Shown here piece by piece: positions 46,901 to 58,470 of a stretch of DNA of 64,000 bases. The translations under genes and the position numbers were made by a program. The DNA lies in NCBI RefSeq assembly GCF_001659605.2, contig NW_025215482.1, positions 822,135 to 886,134 of the forward strand. Direction: 5' to 3'. The stretch's first letter is position 1; the number at the start of each line of letters is the position of its first letter. The notes under the pieces were generated by a model, which was given only the letters and a program-made list of their open reading frames with translations, ran no database searches and was not told the DNA's origin. This stretch comes from Manihot esculenta (lineage: Eukaryota > Streptophyta > Magnoliopsida > Malpighiales > Euphorbiaceae).

Positions 46901-48608
46901 CTGATGGGTCACATCTAGGTCCACTGACCCAGAGAGGATACTCTAACTCAGAACTGATCAAATCCAATCGCTCTATGGCTCTCGAAGCAATAAAGGAATG
47001 AGAAGCACCGGGGTCCATCAAAGCATACACATCTGAACACCCAATGATGAGATTACCTGACACCACTGTGTTCGACGTGTTAGCCTCCTCTTGTGTGACT
47101 GTGAAAATCCGTGCTGGGGCTACCGGATTTCCACCTCGGGAACCTGCTGCTGAAGTAGAGGCTACCCCTCTCCCTCTACCTCTGCCACTAGTCTGAGGCA
47201 TGACTGGAGCTGCTGGCCGTACAACTGGCTGTACCACACTGCCTGAACTCATCTGCTGGGATGGTACAAAAGTCATCTGCGGACAATCCCGAGCAATATG
47301 CCCTTCCTGTCCACATCGAAAACAAGCTGTAGATCCCAACCGACAAACTCCTCCATGTGGTTTCCCGCATCGTCTGCAGACTGGAGCTGTGCCAGAGCTT
47401 GAGCCACTACCTATTCCCAGACCTGACTTGACTTTATTCCAGAACCCTTTCCTTGTTCCTCTCGTTCTATCCCATCTCTTACTGCCTGTAGAACCTGAAC
47501 TGGGGGCCTTAGAACCCGAAGCTTGTGCCTTTGACTGTTTCTGAATATTGGCACTAGCTTCCATTTTCCTGGCTGCATCCACTATCGAGTGAAAACTCTC
47601 CTTCTCAGCTGGAAGGATCAAAGAAGAATACCTGGGATGAAGTCTCATGGTATATCTTCTTGCTTTCTTCTGATCAGTATCATAGGCTTGACCCACGTAC
47701 TGAAGCAGATCCAAAAACTTATCTGTGAAGTCATCAACACTCATCTCATCCGTTTGTCTCAACTGTTCAAATTCAATTACTTTCATCTCCCTCGAACTGT
47801 CAGGAAAAGCCCACCCTGCAAACTCATTGGCGAACTCTCCCCATGACATGCTGTCCATTCTAGGCTCCACATAATTCTTAAACCATTCTCTGGCTTTCTT
47901 GCATTTTATTGTGAAACCTGCCATCTCAATGGCTCTCCTATCATCTGCTCCCAACTCACTGGTTATCATCCTAACTGCTCTGAGGTAATCAAATGGATCA
48001 TCTCCTGTGTTGTATTTAGGAGCATCCAATTTCAAGTACTCCGTCATTTGGACTTTACCTCCAGATGAGCTAGGTTCATGTCTGTCAACAACAGGGGCTA
48101 CTGGTTCTGGTGGTAATACTGGTTCATTTGGTTCTAAGTGTGCTGCACTTGGATGTATAGGGGAAGATGGATACATAGGATATGGTGGATATGATGAGTA
48201 ATAGTAAGGATATGGCATATATGGCATGTATGTAGGATATGGGTCAAATCGAGAGTATTCCGATATCCCCTCCATCGGATACTCTGGCTCCTGAAACAAG
48301 GATGGATAGCCAAAACCTGAGGTCTGAGCACCTCCTTGCGACTCTCCCATACCTTCCTCAAAACTGCCTATACCCATGCTGTCATCTCTAGACTGATCAA
48401 TCTCCATAGCTTCCCTCCTTTCCTCTGATCTTCCTCCCCTCACTGTTCCTCTTCTGCTCTCGTCGACAGACCTTCTAGGGTCTATTGACATACCTTCCCT
48501 GCTAGATCTCTGAGACCTTGCCCTTGGCAATGCAGGAGGACGAGCAGCTGGTCTCTCATTCTCTGGTGGGACTCCAGTCAATCGAGCTGATCGACGAGTT
48601 CCTCGCAT
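43866..48608 (-). CDS. Element B Gag-Pol polyprotein (single frame)
   Basis: Translation most likely starts at ATG 48608 ([10 protein letters not shown]), the start conserved in A and C; the frame is open 27 codons further upstream, but that part lies in the leader. Residues counted from this ATG: Pro/Tyr-rich stretch about 100-155, capsid-type Gag about 190-350, non-canonical zinc module (C-x2-C-x3-H-x3-C) then a CCHC knuckle at 429-442, protease DPGA 532-535, reverse transcriptase FIDD 866-869, RNase H first Asp about 1015, integrase triad about Asp1302, Asp1363 and Glu1399. Gag and Pol are one frame with no recoding site needed. After about residue 1554 the frame runs into unrelated residues because of a one-base deletion. 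Every catalytic core is upstream of this break, so only the chromodomain-like tail is lost. Confidence 0.94.
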   Translation of the reverse strand: MRGTRRSARLTGVPPENERPAARPPALPRARSQRSSREGMSIDPRRSVDESRRGTVRGGRSEERREAMEIDQSRDDSMGIGSFEEGMGESQGGAQTSGFGYPSLFQEPEYPMEGISEYSRFDPYPTYMPYMPYPYYYSSYPPYPMYPSSPIHPSAAHLEPNEPVLPPEPVAPVVDRHEPSSSGGKVQMTEYLKLDAPKYNTGDDPFDYLRAVRMITSELGADDRRAIEMAGFTIKCKKAREWFKNYVEPRMDSMSWGEFANEFAGWAFPDSSREMKVIEFEQLRQTDEMSVDDFTDKFLDLLQYVGQAYDTDQKKARRYTMRLHPRYSSLILPAEKESFHSIVDAARKMEASANIQKQSKAQASGSKAPSSGSTGSKRWDRTRGTRKGFWNKVKSGLGIGSGSSSGTAPVCRRCGKPHGGVCRLGSTACFRCGQEGHIARDCPQMTFVPSQQMSSGSVVQPVVRPAAPVMPQTSGRGRGRGVASTSAAGSRGGNPVAPARIFTVTQEEANTSNTVVSGNLIIGCSDVYALMDPGASHSFIASRAIERLDLISSELEYPLWVSGPRCDPSVAVSVCRFSPVFIEGRCLPADLVVLDLTDFDVILGMDWLSAYSATLDCREKLVSLRDQDGSECVFRGDRRGTPRGMISALQARRLLRRGCQGFLAHVRELDSQVREPATVPVVREFLDVFPDDLPGLPPDREIGFEIELLPGTRPISSPPYRMAPAELTELKEQLQDLVDKGFIRPSTSPWGAPVLFVRKKDGSLRLCIDYRQLNKVTIKNRYPLPRIDDLFDQLAGAGCFSKIDLRSGYHQLRVREADVPKTAFRTRYGHYEFLVMPFGLTNAPAAFMDLMNRVFSEFLDHFVIVFIDDILVYSIDAEEHAQHLRIVLQTLREHGLYAKFSKCEFWLRSISFLGHVVSAEGIEVDPKKIEAIANWPRPTTVTEIKSFLGLAGYYRRFVQNFSKIAAPMTKLTQKNQKFIWSDQCEESFEELKRRLTTAPVLALPVSNEEFTVFCDASRVGLGCVLMQSDRVIAYASRQLKKHELNYPTHDLEMAAVIFALKMWRHYLYGVKCEIFTDHTSLQYILSQRELNLRQRRWVELLSDYDCKIQYHPGKANVVADALSRKSLGSLSHIAAERRPVVMELYKLFDEGLQLELSGTGALIAQMRVTPVFLEQIAQRQHEDPELMKIARTVQSGNSVEFRFDNKGILRYGSRLCVPDRGSVKEDIMREAHNARYSVHPGATKMYQDLKRVYWWPAMKKEVAQFVTACEVCQRVKLEHQKPAGMLNPLPIPEWKWENIAMDFVVGLPVASNKIDSIWVIVDRLTKSAHFLPVRSNYSVDKLAQVYLDEIVRLHGVPVSIVSDRGPQFTSRFWRSLQSAMGTRLDFSTAFHPQTDGQSERTIQTIEDMLRLCVLDFGGSWRQHLPLVEFAYNNSHHASIGMAPYEALYGRKCRSPVCWEEVGEKTLAGPELVDITSRMVPMIRERIRTAQSRQKSYADVRRKQLEFQEGNWVLLKVSPMKGVVRFGKKGKLAPRYIGPFEVLQRIGNVSYKLDLLLLWREFTRYFMFLCSDSLCQIRIRF

Positions 48609-48814
48609 CTTTACTCTGAAAACACAACATATAACATACCACTTTAGCACATAAACATCACATAGCAAGCATACACATACAACTCTCATGGCATATCATA
48701 GCAGATAGGACTCAAGACCCTATCCTAGTGGACATGATTGCCTAGTGTGCTTGACCACTTCTAACCTGTCTGAGCCCAACACTGTCTCTATTGGTCCGAT
48801 CATGTGAACCTAGG
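48609..48814 (-). other. Element B 5' untranslated leader
   Basis: Non-coding leader between primer site and gag ATG with the conserved block CTAGTGGACATGAT (about 48720-48739) and a TTTTCAG close to the ATG on the minus strand. Confidence 0.6.
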
Positions 48815-48826
48815 GCTCTGATACCA
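48815..48826 (-). other. Primer binding site (tRNA-iMet type), element B
   Basis: TGGTATCAGAGC on the minus strand, three bases from the 5' LTR. Confidence 0.93.
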
Positions 48827-48829
48827 ATC

Positions 48830-51012
48830 TGTAACGACCCCAAAAAGGACCGTCACCGGCGCTAGGATTCAGGTCGGCTTAAGGCCGCCAGAACCCGTAG
48901 CAAGCCTGCTATACTCTTTGTGTACCTGTAAACCTCATACATGATCATACATTTTTAGTGAAAATAAAACTCTTTTCTGAACCAAGGCTTAACCTGTGCA
49001 TGCACTATCTCTGTACTCTGTACTCATGTACTCTGTACTCTGTATCCCTGACTAGAGCTTGCTCTAGATGGGTTAACTCATACCTGTTAAGCCTGGTTTT
49101 CACATACAGGAAAACATATATACATATACAGATCATGTACAAAACATACATCACTAGGTCAAGTAACAACTATTACATCTCTTTAATATTACATGTCCAC
49201 ACTAAGCTATTACAGATCTCTTTACTTTTCCTGTACTCTGCTGGACTGTCCCTGTACACTGTACACTGAATACTGAACCTGCAAAACTGGGGTTAAGGGA
49301 GTGGGATGAGCTCTATAGCCCAGTGAGTAGAACAGTAAAACATCTCAGTAAAATATGATCTCATGGAATGCACCATATCACAGACAAGCCACATCAAGAG
49401 TAAACATGTCACCACATAGTCCCAGTAACTCTGTGCCAGGGCGTAGAATCGAGCACCTGGTCTTCCTGTCATATATGTATATGTGTATATAACACCTGTG
49501 AACTTACCATTGCCAGGGCGTAGTCAAAGGCTCCTGGACTTTGCTATATACCTGCCAGGGCGTAGTCAAAGGCTCCTGGTCTTTGCTATACGTGCCAGGG
49601 CGTAGTCAAAGGCTCCTGGTCTTCCTGTCTGTGACTATTGGATCATTCAGCATTTACTCACATCATCAAATAACAATGCAATGCAACATATTCGTGAATA
49701 CTAATGCAATCAACCTATGGTATAAACATGATGCATGAGATATGCTAAAAGCAGTTTGTGATTCAATTAAAAGTCATAAGTTTAGTTCCACTCACCTCTG
49801 GCTATCTGGACTGACTGACTCTGCAGGCTCACCTCTGGAGCAGTACTCACTGCTGCTCTCTCTGGTTCCTCTGGTCTGTACCTATACAGATGGACTCAAA
49901 TGAGGGACCAAACTAATTTATCAATACCTCTTATTAAACTCCCCAAGAATCCCCTGAAACTCACTTAACTAATCATGCAAAGCATGCAAAAGAAAAGCTG
50001 GACAGAACACTTTCGGCGGCAGGTTCGGCGGCCGAATGTCCTCTCTAGAGACGAAACTCAAGCACCTTCGGCGGCACCTTCGGCGGCCGAATCCCCCAAA
50101 CAGAGCCGAACATGCAAAAACACTCGGGGGCAAGCTGTGGCAATCAAGTCACCATGCAAGAGGTTCGGCGGCCGAATGAACTTTCGGCTGCCGAACCTGA
50201 GTTCATCCAGAACTCAGTTTCAACGGCAAACCATCTCCTTCTTTCCTTCAACTTCTCAAACCATGCAAACGTCACCTCCTCACCATACATATACTCATGT
50301 ATATGATCATAGGGGTCCAAAACTAGCTAATAACCCCAAACAACAAAACAAACATAACACATAAACATATATACATGCATAACTCATCAAAAACACTACT
50401 TCTCACTTAAACATGCATCTCTCTCCCTTAACTTCCATAAAACCTTCAGAAAACTTAAAAACATGTTCAAGAGCATCACTTACCTCCTGTAACACGAAGA
50501 TGAATACTCTGAACAAGAAAAACGGACCAACTCTCCTCAAACTCTCAAACTCTCACAAACTTAGCTTTTTGCTTCAAACCATTCAAACCCTTGTGCAACA
50601 CTCTGCATGAGCTGCTCAAACGCAGCAAATAAACCATAGGAGACGTGGCCAAGCTTCTGGCAACAAGTTGGACATGACACCTGTCCACAATGCTGACTAA
50701 GGATGTCCAAAAGCTGGCTGGCCAACTCAATGTCGGCTGCCCAATCGCATGCAACACCATGCAACATTCGGGGGCCGAACTTCCCTTCGGAAGCCAAACA
50801 CTTTTTTTTCGGCCGAACTTACTTTCGGCGGCCGAACTTGGCTCAACTGCCTTAGGTCATTTCAACTCAAAACTCACTTCCCTTAACCTTAAAACATTTA
50901 AACACATCATAACACCTAGTAAAACATAAATCCTACCCTTTTTAGAATTCCGACACCCCGGATTCCACCAGACAACAGGAATTCCGGTGCCGGACTCTAG
51001 CCGGGTATTACA
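48830..51012 (-). repeat. Element B 5' LTR (2183 bp)
   Basis: Near-identical to 41417-43597. The two-base length difference comes from around 50801-50810, where a T run replaces CGGCGG of a TTCGGCGGCCGAA-type motif. Motif clusters lie at about 50011-50198 and 50766-50840. Confidence 0.96.
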
Positions 51013-51017
51013 CAAGG
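51013..51017. repeat. Target site duplication of element B, right copy (CAAGG)
   Basis: Matches 41412-41416 exactly. Confidence 0.95.
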
Positions 51018-52178
51018 TAGGAGAGTTCAGAGGCTAGGATGGATCAGAAGGTGCCTAGAGGTTTGAGGTCAGCCCAGTAGGCTCATAGGTACACAGGAAG
51101 GGTTATCAGAGGGTTCTAGCTCGTGTGAGTGAGTTTAGTAGTCAGATCGGGGAATTAGCCTCAATACCCGTAGTTAGTAAGTTCTAGATGGTTTCCCAGA
51201 TGAGCTGTCAGGTTTACCATCTGTCAGGGAGTCAGAGTATGGAATAGAAGTGGTGTCTGGACGCGGAACCATTTCTTTCCTTCTACCCTACAGGATGGCA
51301 CCTACAGAGAGAGAGAGAGAGCATGATCAGAGTATGATAGGAAAGCTTGGTAGAGAAAGGTTACATTCGACTTAGTACCTCACTCTGGAATGTTCCAGTG
51401 TCGGTGTGAGAAACGAAGGATGAAACTTTGAGATTTTGTAACGACTGTGAGCAGTTGAACAAAATCACTACCAAGGACAGGTGTTCCCACACAGGAGTGA
51501 TGCTCTGTGGAGACAACGAGGAGGAACTGTGTATCCTCCACGATAGATCTTAGAGTTGGGAACTAGATATTGAGAGTGAGAAAGAGAGTGAAAGAAAACA
51601 AAAAACCAGTATAGGACAGAAGAAGAAAGGCGGGCAAGGATCAGAGTGCTCAGTAAAAATGTAGAATAGTTCAGAAAAACAGAGAAGCATGCCCATGATC
51701 TACTAAATGGTGTCGATTCAAAGAGAACACAGCATAGAGGCCAAGGGCATAAGTTCAGTTTCGGGGCATGTCCGTATGATTATGAGGTGTCATAAGACGT
51801 TTTTGTTTTAAAGTCAGTAGAGCATTGACGCTATAGGCAAGGCATCTAGTTGTTCCTTAGAGGTATGGCTCTTCTGACCGGGTTGATTAAAGAAAAGTAA
51901 AGGTTGTGTAATCAGTATAGTGTGCCTAAGTTGAGAAAAGTCAGTAATCAGATGAAAGAACCAAGTCAATTGGGTACTGGAAACAGTGAGACGCAATCAG
52001 TGTAGAGTATAGACACAGATTCAGCAGTTAAGCGTCAGCAGAGGCAGGAATTGTAGAGAACCCAGGAGTTTGACTCCAGTAATATCTGTGTCTCTTCGCA
52101 GAGGAAAGTGTTAGACTTTCCTTAATTGCTTATTTGCATATGTGTTTGTTGTGTGAACATTCGAGGACGAATGTTCTT
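51018..52178 (+). pseudogene. Element C interior right of B: end of decayed protease/linker copy 2, then non-coding
   Basis: 51018 to about 51310 continues the decayed protease-RT linker, ending with CAGGATGGCACC, which codes the start of RT in intact elements. Instead of RT there follow about 0.9 kb with a GA microsatellite (about 51306-51325) and AG-rich non-coding sequence without any RT, RNase H or integrase motif that I can recognise; a segment near 51413-51480 (AACGAAGGATGAAAC, GACTGTGAGCAGTTGAAC) may be a faint relic of an RT-proximal region. Confidence 0.65.
52155..52176. repeat. Perfect 9-bp inverted repeat beside the C polypurine tract
   Basis: GAACATTCG and CGAATGTTC with four bases (AGGA) between them, immediately upstream of the polypurine tract, as in A. 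Confidence 0.8.
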
Positions 52179-52192
52179 AAAGGGGGGAAGAA
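52179..52192 (+). other. Polypurine tract of element C
   Basis: AAAGGGGGGAAGAA abuts the 3' LTR start TGTAATACC. Confidence 0.92.
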
Positions 52193-54482
52193 TGTAATAC
52201 CCGGCTAGATTCAGACATCGGAATTTCTACCGTCCGGTGGAATTCGAGGATGTCAGAGGTGTCTAGAAGGGTAAGAGAAAGGTTTTCTAAAATATTTTCA
52301 AGTATTTTAAAGGTTTAGAGTGAAAAAGAATTGAGTTTTATGGAGAATTGGCCAAAGGAGTTTTTGTCATGTTCGGCCCCCGAAGGTTAAGTTCGGCCGC
52401 CGAAAGTGCCCAATGTTCGGCCCCCGAAGGTTATGTTCGGCCCCCGAAAGTTGCATGGTTTTGCATGCAGTTTCGGCTGCCGAAGCTGAGGTGGTCGGTT
52501 AGTTGTGCATGCTCCTCAGTCCGTGGTTTGGCCAGGTGTTCACCTCCAGATCATGACCAGAGGTTAGGCCACGTCTCCCTTGACTCATCTGCAAGCTTTT
52601 AAGCAGCTCATGCAGAGGGTTGATCATTTGCAAAAGGTGTTGAACGTTTTTGAGAGGAAAGAAGAGTTGTGAGGGTTTGAAGCTTTGGAGGAGGAGTTAC
52701 TGAGTTTGGTTGTTCCTCTTCTGATTTCAGGAGGTAAGGGAAGTCTTTACGTTTGTTTTAATGGTTTTTTAACAGCTTTTAAAGAGGTTAAGGGTAGAGT
52801 TGTATGTTTAGGTTTTAGAGTTTAGTTTTGATGTTTTTAAATGGTGAAAGCATGATTATATGTTGTGTTAGTTGTTTTGTTGGAGTTTAAGTTGTTTTAA
52901 GCTCCTTTATGCTTGTTAAAGTGTTTATGCATGTTTTGGAGGGGTTAAATGCATGTATTGAGGGCTGAGCAGGTGATGGAGGGACTGGCAGGCGTCCTTG
53001 TGCACGAAACTGAGTTCTGGATGAACTCAGGTTCGGCCGTCGAAAGTCCAAGTTAGGCCGCCGAACATGCCTGACTTTCGTCTCTGGAGGAGACATTCGG
53101 CCGCCGAAGGAGCTGCCGAAGGTGCCCTGTCCAGCCTTCCTTTGCTTGTTTTGCATGCATGTTTTGTGATGTTTTAGAGGGTTTTTGGAGAGATGTTCAT
53201 AGTTATGTTAGAGTATGTTTGGTACCTCATTTAAGTCCATCTGTGTAGGATTGGACCCGAGAAAACGAGGTAGTTAGCAGTAGTAGCTGCTTCAGCGTTA
53301 GAGTTGGTCCAGAGCTAGTTAGCCCAGAGTTAGCCAAGCAGAGGCTACAGGTGAGTGGAACTAAACTGAATATTTTATTTTGAGAAATGACACGATTCTA
53401 GCATGATCCATGCATCATAAACTGCCATGTTATGTATTAGGTTGTATTGCATTAGACTTCACGACGATGATACATTGCATATACGTTGTTGTTTATGTGG
53501 ATGAATGTTGGATGATCCTTAGCCCTTGACAGAGAGCAGATACAGATTTATGGCATGAGATAGCCATACCAGGTCGCCCCTGGATAGTCCAGGTCGCTCC
53601 TGGTACTATGAGATAGACAGTTTGACCTGACTCGAATAGAGAAGTCCAGGTGAGGCCTAATCGCCCCTGGCACAGTTAGCCTTGTGATAAAGTCAGGAAA
53701 GAGAAGTCCAGGTGAGGCCTAATCGCCCCTGGCAAGTTGGACATATTGTTATATGTATACAGTAAAGGGCTATTGGTGACAAATTCATCCTTGAGATGTT
53801 ATGTTTGTGATGTGATGCATTTCATGAAAGCATGTAATGAATGAATTGTTTTTATTATTCCTCCTCACTGGGCTGTAGTAGCTCATCCCACTTCCTTAAC
53901 CCCAGTTTTGCAGGTTCTGAGATTAGCTGTGAGAAGTCAAAGTCAGCAAGAGTAAAGAGGAAGGATATGCATGAATGTATGTTTGTAATAGAATAGTGGA
54001 CATGATGTAATTAAAAGATTAATTGTAATGTATTGATATGTACTGTCATATACTGGATAGACTAGTGCTTTCCCTAGTGTTATTGCTATAGTGTGATGTA
54101 TGATCTATCCCTTTGTACATGAATCCTGTTTTACGTTTCTTGATGAGAAATGTGTGAGTAGGCTTAATGTATGGCTTTGATGAGATACCAGTGGATTGTG
54201 TTACAGATGATAAGGGTTTCAATCCCTTGAACCACAGCAGATGGTAGTCCCTGGTATCGGCCCTGAGGGTCATTTCAGATTGATATATCTGAGTAGCAGT
54301 AGTTAAGCCTACAGAGTTTTACAGGATTGGTGAGTATCTTTGTATCATGTATGGGATTTATCAGGTACACAGAGAGTATAGTCGGCTTGCTACGGGTCCC
54401 GGCGGCCTTAAGCCGATCTGGATCCTAGTGCCAGTGATGGTTCGGGCCGTTACAGAGGAGTACCGGTTTCCGGGTCGTTACA
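52193..54482 (+). repeat. Element C 3' LTR (2290 bp)
   Basis: Same length as the 5' LTR. By eye it differs at about four places, all transitions (for example GGCCGCCG to GGCCGTCG near 53040). Motif clusters are at about 52368-52486 and 53030-53125; the hairpin minisatellite is at about 53568-53736. Confidence 0.95.
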
Positions 54483-54487
54483 CTTCC
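54483..54487. repeat. Target site duplication of element C, right copy (CTTCC)
   Basis: Matches 36032-36036 exactly. Confidence 0.93.
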
Positions 54488-54909
54488 TAACCACACCTAT
54501 AACATCCTGTTGTCCCTGCCAAACAGACTCCCTTATGCAGCCGTCCACACCTTAAACATTTTGATCCATCTATACCAGAGCTTGAACCAACATCATAACC
54601 TAAACTCTTATTTTTCTTTGACCGTCTTAAGCCCCTACCCTTTTTCTTAATGGTTCTCCCCCACATTTTGCCTCTTGTGGCAGCTGTACTCCAAGTGGAA
54701 GGATCATTTTCTCCTATACCTGACATTTTGGTATCCTTGGTCTGAGCATCATCTAAAGACTCGTCATCCATATTCACCTGTAATCCTACATCCTTTCTTT
54801 GCACATCTATTCCCATCTCTCTCCTATTTCCTAAATCCATGCCTCCTCTATTTTCATCAAAAGATGCTTCAGACGGATCTGAATCAATCTGCGGACTAAC
54901 ACCACTCAT
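54488..54909 (-). pseudogene. Element D nucleocapsid-like mini-Gag (N-terminal part, cut by C)
   Basis: An open frame starts at ATG 54909 (MSGVSPQIDSDPSE) and runs to the C insertion. It encodes about 140 residues: an acidic N-terminus, a short basic Lys/Arg-rich stretch, a C-x2-C-x3-H-x3-C zinc module, and the first half of a CCHC knuckle. The rest of the knuckle is on the other side of C at about 36036. The capsid region present in A, B and partly C is absent, and nothing in the frame resembles KAREWF or the FAGWAFPDS motif. The position between leader and protease relic fits Gag. E has a related frame, so the protein was presumably maintained for a time. Its role (RNA binding, helper or none) is unknown. 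Confidence 0.75.
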
Positions 54910-55195
54910 CTTAGCTATCCTGAAGAACAACACAAGAAACAAACATTAGCACACATAGAGTTCATATGAAACACATGAACATAAAACATATACATGCATA
55001 CATAGCATCACATTAATACCCATGAATATACATGTGCATTTCACATCAGCATGCAAAACAACTTCCTATCTTAGTGGACATGATTATACTTCTTGTGCTT
55101 GCCTTACTATGACTCTAGACCAACCTCTTTCCGATGTGGGACCTCGCTAATCCTTGAACAAAAATGCTCAACACACCGTACTTCAGAGGCCCTAT
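54910..55195 (-). other. Element D 5' untranslated leader
   Basis: Non-coding leader. It carries the shared block CCTATCTTAGTGGACATGAT (from 55065) and CTTTCCGATGTGGGAC (about 55129). No other feature was seen. Confidence 0.6.
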
Positions 55196-55207
55196 GCTCT
55201 GATACCA
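55196..55207 (-). other. Primer binding site (tRNA-iMet type), element D
   Basis: TGGTATCAGAGC on the minus strand, two bases from the 5' LTR. Confidence 0.92.
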
Positions 55208-55209
55208 TC

Positions 55210-56993
55210 TGTAACAGCCCGGAAACCGGTACCCTCTCTGTAACGGCCCAAACTGCTCGGCGCTAGGACTCAGGTCGGCTTAAGGCCGCCAGAACCCGTA
55301 GCAAGCCTAAACTGAACTCCAAACATCCCAAACATGATCCAACAACTGGAAAACTTTTCTGAAAAACTACCAGACTTAATTTAAAACCACTCAGATATAC
55401 TAATCTGAAATAGCCCTTAGGGCTATCGATAATACACCAGTGACACGCTACCAAGTAACCTCCATGCACTATGCGCTGTGTCATAGAACCCACTCTGTAA
55501 GGGTCAGCATATCATAAGTTAACTTGGCTACCATAGAGTCACAGGAATCAAACCTGGTCTTCTCTATTGGCCTCTCTATGGATCACAGGAATCAAACCTG
55601 GTCTTTCCTCTGCACTGGTCTTGGGTCAAAGGAAGTAATCCCTGTCTTCCCTCACAGTTATATTCACTGGGTTTTCGAAACACAACATTTATTAAGTCTG
55701 GTTTGACTCGTTTCTCATCAAGAAACTGAAAACAGGATACATGCATATACAAGGGATAAAACATACTATAGGCAAAGCACATACTAATCCATAAGCACCT
55801 TAACTGATCATCTATACATCTGTAACAAATATTTCTTTAATTTACATCATGTCCATTACGCTATTACACAAGCAATACTGAAGCCAACACTCTGCTGCTT
55901 CTACCTTCCCAGCTAACCTTGTACCTGCAAAACTGGGATTAAGGGAATGGGATGAGCTTCTAAAGCCCAGTGAGTAGAAACACTGAAAAACAGTTTATCA
56001 AATACACTCTGTCATGAAATGCGTCACAACACAAACATTCCACACCTTGGATTAGACATGACCTCAAAACTCCCTCGACGGGCTATTGATGTCGCCTTGG
56101 TCCAATCCTCATTATCAGTAAATAATGCAATGCACCATCTTCGTGATTCTAATGCAATCACCCTCATATATAATAGCATTCATGATGCATGAACTATACT
56201 GAAAAGCATTCTGTTTCTTTAATAAAAAGATTAAGTTTAGTTCTACTCACCTCTGCTCCTCTGGCAGAAACTGTACTGACTCTGAAACCTCTAACTCTGA
56301 TGACCTCCTCGACCTCTCGGGTCCAATCCTACACAAATGGACTCGAATGAGGTGTCAAACATATTCTTACACAATCCCCTATAATCCCCTCTGAACCTCT
56401 GAAAAGTATCACATAAAGCATGCAAAAGAAAGCTGGACAGAACACATTCGGCGGCAGGTTCGGCGGCCGAATGTCCTGACCAGAGCCGAAACTCAAGTAC
56501 CTTCGGCGGCCGAATATCCTCTTTCGGCGGCCGAACCCTTTCGGGGGCTACTTTCGAAGGCCGAAACCCCTAAACGGAGCCGAACCTCAAGGCACTCAGG
56601 GGCAAGCTGTGGCAGTCTAAGCCACCATGCAAGGGGTTCGGCGGCCGAATCCTTCTTCGGCTGCCGAACCTGAGTTCTTCAAGAACTCAGCTTCTTCCGC
56701 AACCTAGCTCCTCCATCTTTTCCTCCTCTCTAAACATGCATAATTCCAAACCTCAACTTACATATACTCAAGTATATGCTCCAAGGGGTCCAAAACTACC
56801 TATCAATCCCAACAATCAACACACATAACACATAATCATGCATAAACCATTAAAACATCAAAACTAAACCTATAAACATAACTCTACCCTTAACCTCTTT
56901 TAAAAGCTGTTATAAATCATTAAAACAAGTTATAAGCTTCCCTTACCTCTTGAAAACAGAAGCTAAACAATCAGAACTCACAGCTATACACCA
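55210..56993 (-). repeat. Element D 5' LTR, truncated by the gap
   Basis: Near-identical to 32266-34049; the last 500 bp or so, including the expected promoter region and the outer target duplication, are in the N run. One motif cluster is visible at about 56446-56672. Confidence 0.93.
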
Positions 56994-57993
56994 NNNNNNN
57001 NNNNNNNNNNNNNNNNNNNNNNNNNNNNNNNNNNNNNNNNNNNNNNNNNNNNNNNNNNNNNNNNNNNNNNNNNNNNNNNNNNNNNNNNNNNNNNNNNNNN
57101 NNNNNNNNNNNNNNNNNNNNNNNNNNNNNNNNNNNNNNNNNNNNNNNNNNNNNNNNNNNNNNNNNNNNNNNNNNNNNNNNNNNNNNNNNNNNNNNNNNNN
57201 NNNNNNNNNNNNNNNNNNNNNNNNNNNNNNNNNNNNNNNNNNNNNNNNNNNNNNNNNNNNNNNNNNNNNNNNNNNNNNNNNNNNNNNNNNNNNNNNNNNN
57301 NNNNNNNNNNNNNNNNNNNNNNNNNNNNNNNNNNNNNNNNNNNNNNNNNNNNNNNNNNNNNNNNNNNNNNNNNNNNNNNNNNNNNNNNNNNNNNNNNNNN
57401 NNNNNNNNNNNNNNNNNNNNNNNNNNNNNNNNNNNNNNNNNNNNNNNNNNNNNNNNNNNNNNNNNNNNNNNNNNNNNNNNNNNNNNNNNNNNNNNNNNNN
57501 NNNNNNNNNNNNNNNNNNNNNNNNNNNNNNNNNNNNNNNNNNNNNNNNNNNNNNNNNNNNNNNNNNNNNNNNNNNNNNNNNNNNNNNNNNNNNNNNNNNN
57601 NNNNNNNNNNNNNNNNNNNNNNNNNNNNNNNNNNNNNNNNNNNNNNNNNNNNNNNNNNNNNNNNNNNNNNNNNNNNNNNNNNNNNNNNNNNNNNNNNNNN
57701 NNNNNNNNNNNNNNNNNNNNNNNNNNNNNNNNNNNNNNNNNNNNNNNNNNNNNNNNNNNNNNNNNNNNNNNNNNNNNNNNNNNNNNNNNNNNNNNNNNNN
57801 NNNNNNNNNNNNNNNNNNNNNNNNNNNNNNNNNNNNNNNNNNNNNNNNNNNNNNNNNNNNNNNNNNNNNNNNNNNNNNNNNNNNNNNNNNNNNNNNNNNN
57901 NNNNNNNNNNNNNNNNNNNNNNNNNNNNNNNNNNNNNNNNNNNNNNNNNNNNNNNNNNNNNNNNNNNNNNNNNNNNNNNNNNNNNNNNNNNNN
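56994..57993. other. Assembly gap, exactly 1000 N
   Basis: Separates the D 5' LTR from the interior of E. The satellite on the far side is in the opposite orientation, so the orientation of the following contig is uncertain. Confidence 0.98.
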
Positions 57994-58470
57994 CACATCT
58001 GAACACTTCCAGTGAACGCATCTGACGTCACCATGTATGATGTGTTTGCCTCCTACTGAGTCAGGTGGCAGGATCCAGCTAAAGCTAATGGAACTTCCCT
58101 CGGGATTTACTGAAGAAAAGGCTCTCCCTTCTTCCTCAGCCTCACCCACCATCTAATCCCAGACTAACTCTAGTCTCTTTATGAACTTACCTTCCTTTTT
58201 CTTTTCCTCTTACTCTGACCCATCTTATCCTTCTACTTATTCATACTTACTGTTACTCTTTTTACTTCTTGTTCTATTTTCTGCTTATTTACTCTTATTC
58301 TTCTTTGAGAAATCAATTCTCACTATGCCTAGGTTTATGAAAACCTGAGATCCTAACATCTCATAATAACTCTCTCTTTAACTCTTCTTTGAAATTCTAT
58401 CTATTTATCTTTTACTTCGATTACAACAACAAAGACATCCTATCAGAATCCTCAAAACACATCAGAACAT
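57994..58470 (-). pseudogene. Element E spacer and decayed protease module
   Basis: In element orientation: a segment like C 40714-40780, a purine-rich tract (about 58310-58180), the landmark TAGTCTGGGATTAGATGGT, then the start of a protease-like segment (about 58120-57994) that enters the gap. Stops and frameshifts exclude function. Confidence 0.7.

Larger units (their letters stand above)
41417..51012 (-). mobile_element. Element B: near-intact autonomous Ty3/gypsy (Tekay/Del-like)
   Basis: A complete minus-strand element of 9596 bp with perfect CAAGG target duplications, two LTRs of 2181 and 2183 bp, iMet primer site, one long gag-pol frame and polypurine tract. It is nested in C and so is the youngest insertion of this stack. 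The LTRs differ at about seven substitutions, mostly transitions, plus one small replacement (around 50801-50810). The only coding defect I see is one missing base near 43946, which separates the chromodomain-like tail from the rest of pol. Confidence 0.96.
36037..54482 (+). mobile_element. Element C: gag-only LTR retrotransposon, split by B
   Basis: A plus-strand element inserted in D with a perfect 5-bp target duplication. LTRs are 36037-38326 and 52193-54482, both 2290 bp, differing at only about four transitions by eye. Its own interior (38327-41416 and 51018-52192) is about 4.3 kb: primer site, leader, gag, two successive decayed protease/linker modules separated by a purine-rich spacer, then non-coding sequence and the polypurine tract. 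There is no recognisable RT, RNase H or integrase. Element B is inserted in the second protease module. Its recent movement must have used enzymes supplied by another element. Confidence 0.93.
32266..56993 (-). mobile_element. Element D: gag-only (TR-GAG-like) LTR retrotransposon, split by C
   Basis: A minus-strand element whose 3' LTR (32266-34548) and 5' LTR (55210 to the gap at 56994) are near identical. Its own sequence between the LTRs is only about 2.2 kb (34549-36036 plus 54488-55209): leader, a nucleocapsid-like Gag frame, a purine-rich spacer, a decayed protease/linker segment and the polypurine tract. I find no RT, RNase H or integrase motif. Element C is inserted inside its zinc-knuckle codons. 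By eye the LTRs differ at four or five sites in about 1784 comparable bases, so the insertion is young although the element is not autonomous. Confidence 0.88.

Noticed and set aside
54488..54909. A host zinc-finger gene
   Set aside because: The frame lies between an LTR primer site and a decayed protease segment and has retroelement zinc knuckles, so it belongs to element D.
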